Position numbers and translations under genes: made by a program. A stretch of DNA of 9,046 bases from an uncultured Eubacteriales bacterium. GTDB lineage: Bacteria; Bacillota; Clostridia; Christensenellales; CAG-917. Positions 7,465 through 9,046 of the stretch are shown piece after piece. The stretch covers positions 1-9,046 of the forward strand of contig URTQ01000057.1 in the NCBI GenBank assembly GCA_900550855.1, read 5' to 3'. The notes under the pieces were generated by a model. It did no database searches and was not told where the DNA came from. It was given only the letters and a program-made list of their open reading frames with translations. Numbering within the stretch: the stretch's first letter is position 1; each line of letters starts with the position of its first letter.

Positions 7465-8489
7465 ATTTGGAATTCAAAAGAAAACTGCCCACATTGCAAG
7501 AGATAAAGGCAATGTACCCCATAGACGAGCAACTCGCCTCTAAAAAGAAGGCGACCGACGACGCGCTCGAAGCGATATTCGAGGGTAAGGACGGCAGGCT
7601 CGTGCTTGTGATAGGTCCGTGTTCGGCGGACAGAGAGGACGCCGTGCTCGACTATATTTCGAGATTGCGCACGGTGCAAGAAAAGGTCAAGGACAAAATC
7701 CTCATCGTGCCGCGCATTTACACCAACAAACCGCGCACCACGGGCGACGGATACAAGGGAATGTTGCACCAACCCGACCCCCACGCAAGCGAGAATATGC
7801 TCAAAGGTCTTATCGCAATCCGCAAACTGCACATAAAAGCGTTGCGCGAAACGGGCTTTTCCTGCGCGGACGAAATGCTCTATCCCGAAAATCACCTCTA
7901 TTTGTCCGACGTGCTTTCCTACGTCGCAGTCGGCGCAAGGTCGGTTGAAAATCAGTTCCACCGCCTCACTGCAAGCGGTTTGGACATTCCCGTCGGTATG
8001 AAAAACCCAACCAGCGGCGATTTGGCGGTTATGATGAATTCCATTCGCGCCGCACAACATCCGCACACGTTCGTATATACGGGCTGGGAAGTCAACTCGA
8101 AAGGCAATCCGCTCGCTCACGCCATATTGCGCGGTTCGGTGGACAAAAACGGTCAGACCATACCCAACTATCACTACGAGGATTTGCGCAAACTCGCGGA
8201 TTTGTACGCCCAAAGCGGACTTGCAAATCCCGCCGTCATCGTGGACACCAACCATTCTAATTCCGCAAAACGCTTCTACGAGCAACCGCGTATCGCAAAG
8301 GAAGTTCTGCACAGTATGCGCGAGTCGTCCGACATCAAAGACATCGTCAAAGGACTTATGATAGAATCCTACATCGAGGAAGGGGCGCAATCCCCCGACG
8401 GCGGCGTGTACGGCAAATCCATCACCGACCCGTGCCTCGGTTGGCAGGACACCGAAAGATTGATTCTCGACCTCGCGGAAACGCTTTGA
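7461..8489 (+). CDS. aroG: DAHP synthase, class I alpha (AroF/G/H type)
   Basis: This is the entry enzyme of the pathway, condensing PEP with erythrose 4-phosphate; it is metal-dependent and usually the main feedback-controlled step. The 342-residue protein aligns end to end with E. coli AroG (350). Metal ligands are C54 (GPCSADRED), H265 (DTNHSNSAK), E302 (IESYIEEG) and D323 (TDPCLGW). Substrate residues include KPRTTGDG (90-97), R160 and H167 in GARSVENQFHR, and K181 in GMKNPTSGD. There is no fused chorismate mutase or ACT domain; which amino acid inhibits it cannot be read safely. The ATG at 7461 overlaps the tyrA stop (ATGA), with GAGGTGA (7450-7456) as ribosome binding site; an in-frame ATG at 7443 lies within tyrA and lacks this spacing. 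Encoding the first enzyme last in the operon is notable. Confidence 0.96.
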   Translation: MNLEFKRKLPTLQEIKAMYPIDEQLASKKKATDDALEAIFEGKDGRLVLVIGPCSADREDAVLDYISRLRTVQEKVKDKILIVPRIYTNKPRTTGDGYKGMLHQPDPHASENMLKGLIAIRKLHIKALRETGFSCADEMLYPENHLYLSDVLSYVAVGARSVENQFHRLTASGLDIPVGMKNPTSGDLAVMMNSIRAAQHPHTFVYTGWEVNSKGNPLAHAILRGSVDKNGQTIPNYHYEDLRKLADLYAQSGLANPAVIVDTNHSNSAKRFYEQPRIAKEVLHSMRESSDIKDIVKGLMIESYIEEGAQSPDGGVYGKSITDPCLGWQDTERLILDLAETL

Positions 8490-8595
8490 TAAAACGAGAG
8501 AAGTTCGACCGAAAAGCGATTTGAGGTTGCACGGGAAATCGATATTGAAAGATAAAAGCGACCGAGAAAAAGAGAAAATCAACGGATAATAAAAG
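8490..8595. other. Purine-rich 3' flank of the operon, no gene seen
   Basis: After the DAHP synthase stop comes about 100 nt of A/G-rich sequence with no good ORF or stem-loop. The near-repeat CGACCGAAAA / CGACCGAGAA occurs around 8507 and 8560. No obvious plus-strand intrinsic terminator lies here, so operon transcription probably continues into the hairpins further on. Confidence 0.4.
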
Positions 8596-8619
8596 AAAAA
8601 AAACGGCAATTTTGAGCCG
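8596..8619 (-). terminator. Minus-strand intrinsic terminator
   Basis: Read on the minus strand, CGGC (8619-8616) pairs with GCCG (8607-8604) across an 8-nt loop, followed at once by eight U (8603-8596), one C, and four more U. The stem is short but GC-rich and the U tract is excellent. No minus-strand gene ends here other than the candidate small RNA, which supports the view that this RNA is a separate transcript. Confidence 0.6.
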
Positions 8620-8629
8620 CATAAACAAA

Positions 8630-8655
8630 TATCCCGAGCGACTACGCTTGGGATA
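8630..8655. other. 11-bp hairpin downstream of the operon
   Basis: The arms 8630-8640 and 8645-8655 pair across the loop ACTA. On the plus strand every position pairs, with one G-U wobble (8636 with 8649). On the minus strand that pair becomes C-A, so the helix is better in plus-strand RNA. The following sequence is only moderately T-rich (CTTGCTTTG), so it is a poor intrinsic terminator; it may protect the 3' end of the operon mRNA or belong to the small ORF's leader. Confidence 0.6.
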
Positions 8656-8691
8656 CTTGCTTTGTAAGAAGATATTTAAGGGAGAAAATCA

Positions 8692-8709
8692 CAATGCTTG
8701 TGAGCATTG
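8692..8709. other. Perfect 7-bp hairpin overlapping the small ORF start
   Basis: CAATGCT (8692-8698) and AGCATTG (8703-8709) pair perfectly across TGTG, so the helix forms equally well in either strand's RNA. On the plus strand it is followed by T-rich sequence (ACAATTTGTTTTTC) and could act as a weak terminator for the aromatic operon. On the minus strand it would be the 5' hairpin of the candidate small RNA. Confidence 0.6.
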
Positions 8710-8747
8710 ACAATTTGTTTTTCAATTTCTTTGTGCTTTTATTATAA
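8694..8747 (+). CDS. Possible 17-residue hydrophobic peptide, hypothetical
   Basis: The ORF encodes MLVSIDNLFFNFFVLLL. An excellent Shine-Dalgarno, AAGGGAG (8678-8684), sits nine bases before the ATG, better than most sites in the operon. The peptide is dominated by Leu, Phe and Val with a single acidic residue, which would suit membrane association. The start codon lies inside a perfect 7-bp hairpin (8692-8698 with 8703-8709) that would hinder initiation. The candidate minus-strand RNA covers the ribosome binding site, the start codon and all but the last 13 bases of the ORF. The size and antisense layout recall Ibs/Sib-type type I toxin-antitoxin pairs (toxins of 18-19 residues), but I see no sequence homology. 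A chance ORF is a real possibility, since the AAGGGAG is also simply the complement of the small RNA's CU-rich stretch. Confidence 0.25.
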   Translation: MLVSIDNLFFNFFVLLL

Positions 8748-8770
8748 GCATAGATTCGCGCATTAGTCAA
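8741..8770 (-). promoter_or_regulatory. Strong minus-strand sigma-A-type promoter
   Basis: On the minus strand, TTGACT (8770-8765) and a perfect TATAAT (8746-8741) are separated by 18 bases. Upstream of the -35 box, positions 8772-8812 are almost pure A/T, like an UP element, and contain the inverted repeat TGAAA/TTTCA (8779-8783 with 8788-8792). This is the best promoter match in the window. It points away from the tRNA and into the intergenic hairpins, and its predicted start is about 8734. Confidence 0.7.
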
Positions 8771-8828
8771 CAAAAATATGAAAATTATTTCACATTAATT
8801 TTTGATTTTTTGTTTTAGAGAAAATATG

Positions 8829-8880
8829 GTCTGTTCGATGAGCAGTTTTGGTTGTTAATTGACGAGGAGCAGACATTTTT
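8829..8880 (+). terminator. Plus-strand hairpins with T tracts, possible terminator or switch
   Basis: CTGTTC (8831-8836) can pair with GAGCAG at 8840-8845 (6 bp, 3-nt loop, followed by TTTTGGTTGTT). The extended arm GTCTGTTC (8829-8836) can instead pair with GAGCAGAC (8867-8874), giving 8 bp followed by ATTTTT. The two pairings exclude each other. Each has one G-U wobble, so both favour plus-strand RNA. The simplest reading is a terminator that stops upstream transcription before the tRNA promoter. Confidence 0.4.
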
Positions 8881-8901
8881 ATCGAAATTGATACAAATCG
8901 C

Positions 8902-8930
8902 TTGTCAAACGTCGCGAATTAGTGTAAGAT
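8902..8930 (+). promoter_or_regulatory. Promoter of the tRNA-Val gene
   Basis: TTGTCA (8902-8907) and TAAGAT (8925-8930) are separated by the ideal 17 bases. The predicted start, about 8937, lies six bases before the mature tRNA 5' end, leaving a very short leader for RNase P to remove. Confidence 0.75.
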
Positions 8931-8942
8931 AACTCTTGCTTT

Positions 8943-9019
8943 GGAGGCATAGCCCAGTTGGTTAGAGCGCTACGTTGACATCGTAGAGGTCATAAGTTCG
9001 AGTCTTATTGTCTCCACCA
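8943..9019 (+). tRNA. tRNA-Val, anticodon GAC
   Basis: A full cloverleaf can be folded by hand. The 7-bp acceptor stem (8943-8949 with 9009-9015) has one G-U pair, discriminator A9016 and an encoded CCA (9017-9019). The 5-bp anticodon stem (8970-8974 with 8982-8986) holds the loop TTGACAT with anticodon GAC at 8977-8979, reading valine codons GUC and GUU. The 5-bp T stem (8992-8996 with 9004-9008) carries a TTCGAGT loop. The D arm (8952-8955 with 8965-8968) has one C-A mismatch at canonical positions 12-23, where U-A or C-G is usual; the rest is standard. It stands alone, with its own promoter. Confidence 0.96.
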
Positions 9020-9031
9020 AAACCTTGAAAA

Positions 9032-9046
9032 CCCTACTGTTTAGTA
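9032..9046 (+). terminator. Probable tRNA terminator, cut by the window end
   Basis: CCCTACT, then GTTT, then AGTA reaches the last base of the window. TACT (9035-9038) already pairs with AGTA (9043-9046), and the natural continuation would be GGG plus a T tract. The position, 12 bases after the tRNA CCA, fits a terminator. The diagnostic T run lies outside the window. Confidence 0.4.

Larger units (their letters stand above)
8596..8734 (-). ncRNA. Candidate small RNA, about 139 nt, unnamed
   Basis: On the minus strand a strong promoter (8741-8770) predicts a start near 8734, and a U8 tract after a short GC hairpin predicts an end near 8596. The RNA would have an A-rich 5' end, a perfect 7-bp hairpin (8709-8692), a single-stranded stretch containing CUCCCUU (8684-8678), a second stem (8655-8630) with one C-A mismatch on this strand, and the terminator hairpin. 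A pyrimidine-rich anti-Shine-Dalgarno segment between two hairpins is a design seen in Firmicute regulatory RNAs such as RsaE/RoxS; this is an analogy of layout, not homology. The only minus-strand ORF (8707-8642, 21 codons) lacks a ribosome binding site. I do not recognise a known RNA family (not 6S, SRP RNA or tmRNA by eye). Confidence 0.45.

Noticed and set aside
7224..8609. 461-codon minus-strand open frame opposite the DAHP synthase and tyrA
   Set aside because: It is a shadow of strongly supported genes on the plus strand; no recognisable domain, and its start lies in the intergenic hairpin region.
8604..8619. CGGC/GCCG hairpin as plus-strand terminator of the aromatic operon
   Set aside because: On the plus strand it is followed by A-rich, not T-rich, sequence; the T tract is on the minus strand.
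8642..8707. 21-codon minus-strand ORF inside the candidate small RNA
   Set aside because: There is no Shine-Dalgarno before its ATG, and the ATG arises simply because the hairpin is palindromic.
8707..8748. Plus-strand promoter using TTGACA (8707-8712) and TATAAG (8743-8748)
   Set aside because: The spacer is 30 bases, far from the workable 16-19; the alternative -35 TTTTCA is a poor match.
9000..9046. tRNA 3' end as an integration (att) site
   Set aside because: No integrase, direct repeat of the tRNA end or foreign-looking block is visible in the window.

Overview
The window looks like chromosome of an uncultured Clostridia-type Firmicute. This is inferred from AGGAGG-like ribosome binding sites, sigma-A-type promoters, an encoded CCA end on the tRNA, enzyme subtypes (type II dehydroquinase, a GGGHFSGR-type chorismate synthase) and moderate G+C coding sequence between AT-rich gaps. 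Species cannot be named from the sequence alone.

Layout: (1) Positions 1-273 are non-coding and dense in small hairpins, resembling the remains of a dispersed repeat. (2) Positions 274-360 are an AT-rich, promoter-like leader with three overlapping or adjacent TATAAT boxes. (3) Positions 361-8489 hold eight tightly packed plus-strand genes: pheA, aroB, aroC, an aroE-aroK fusion, aroQ, aroA, tyrA and a class I DAHP synthase. Four junctions are ATGA stop/start overlaps, one is a 14-nt overlap and one a 2-nt gap. The only real break is a 63-nt A-rich spacer before aroA. (4) Positions 8490-8942 are a 453-nt intergenic stretch with several hairpins, a strong minus-strand promoter, a minus-strand U-tract terminator and a tiny plus-strand ORF with a good ribosome binding site. 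(5) Positions 8943-9019 are tRNA-Val(GAC) with its own promoter, followed by the first part of a probable terminator cut by the window edge.

How the genes work together: DAHP synthase joins PEP and erythrose 4-phosphate. AroB, AroQ, AroE, AroK, AroA and AroC then carry the product to chorismate. PheA converts chorismate to phenylpyruvate, and TyrA converts prephenate to 4-hydroxyphenylpyruvate. Eight genes thus encode ten activities, every step from central metabolism to the two aromatic keto acids. Only the aminotransferase and the tryptophan branch are missing.

The operon is well-understood biochemistry. The least explained part is the intergenic region 8590-8880. It holds a candidate ~139-nt minus-strand small RNA with a CU-rich anti-Shine-Dalgarno stretch between two hairpins. 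The RNA runs fully antisense to the ribosome binding site, start codon and most of a 17-codon hydrophobic ORF. That layout fits either a trans-acting regulatory RNA or a minimal type I toxin-antitoxin-like pair; neither is proven.
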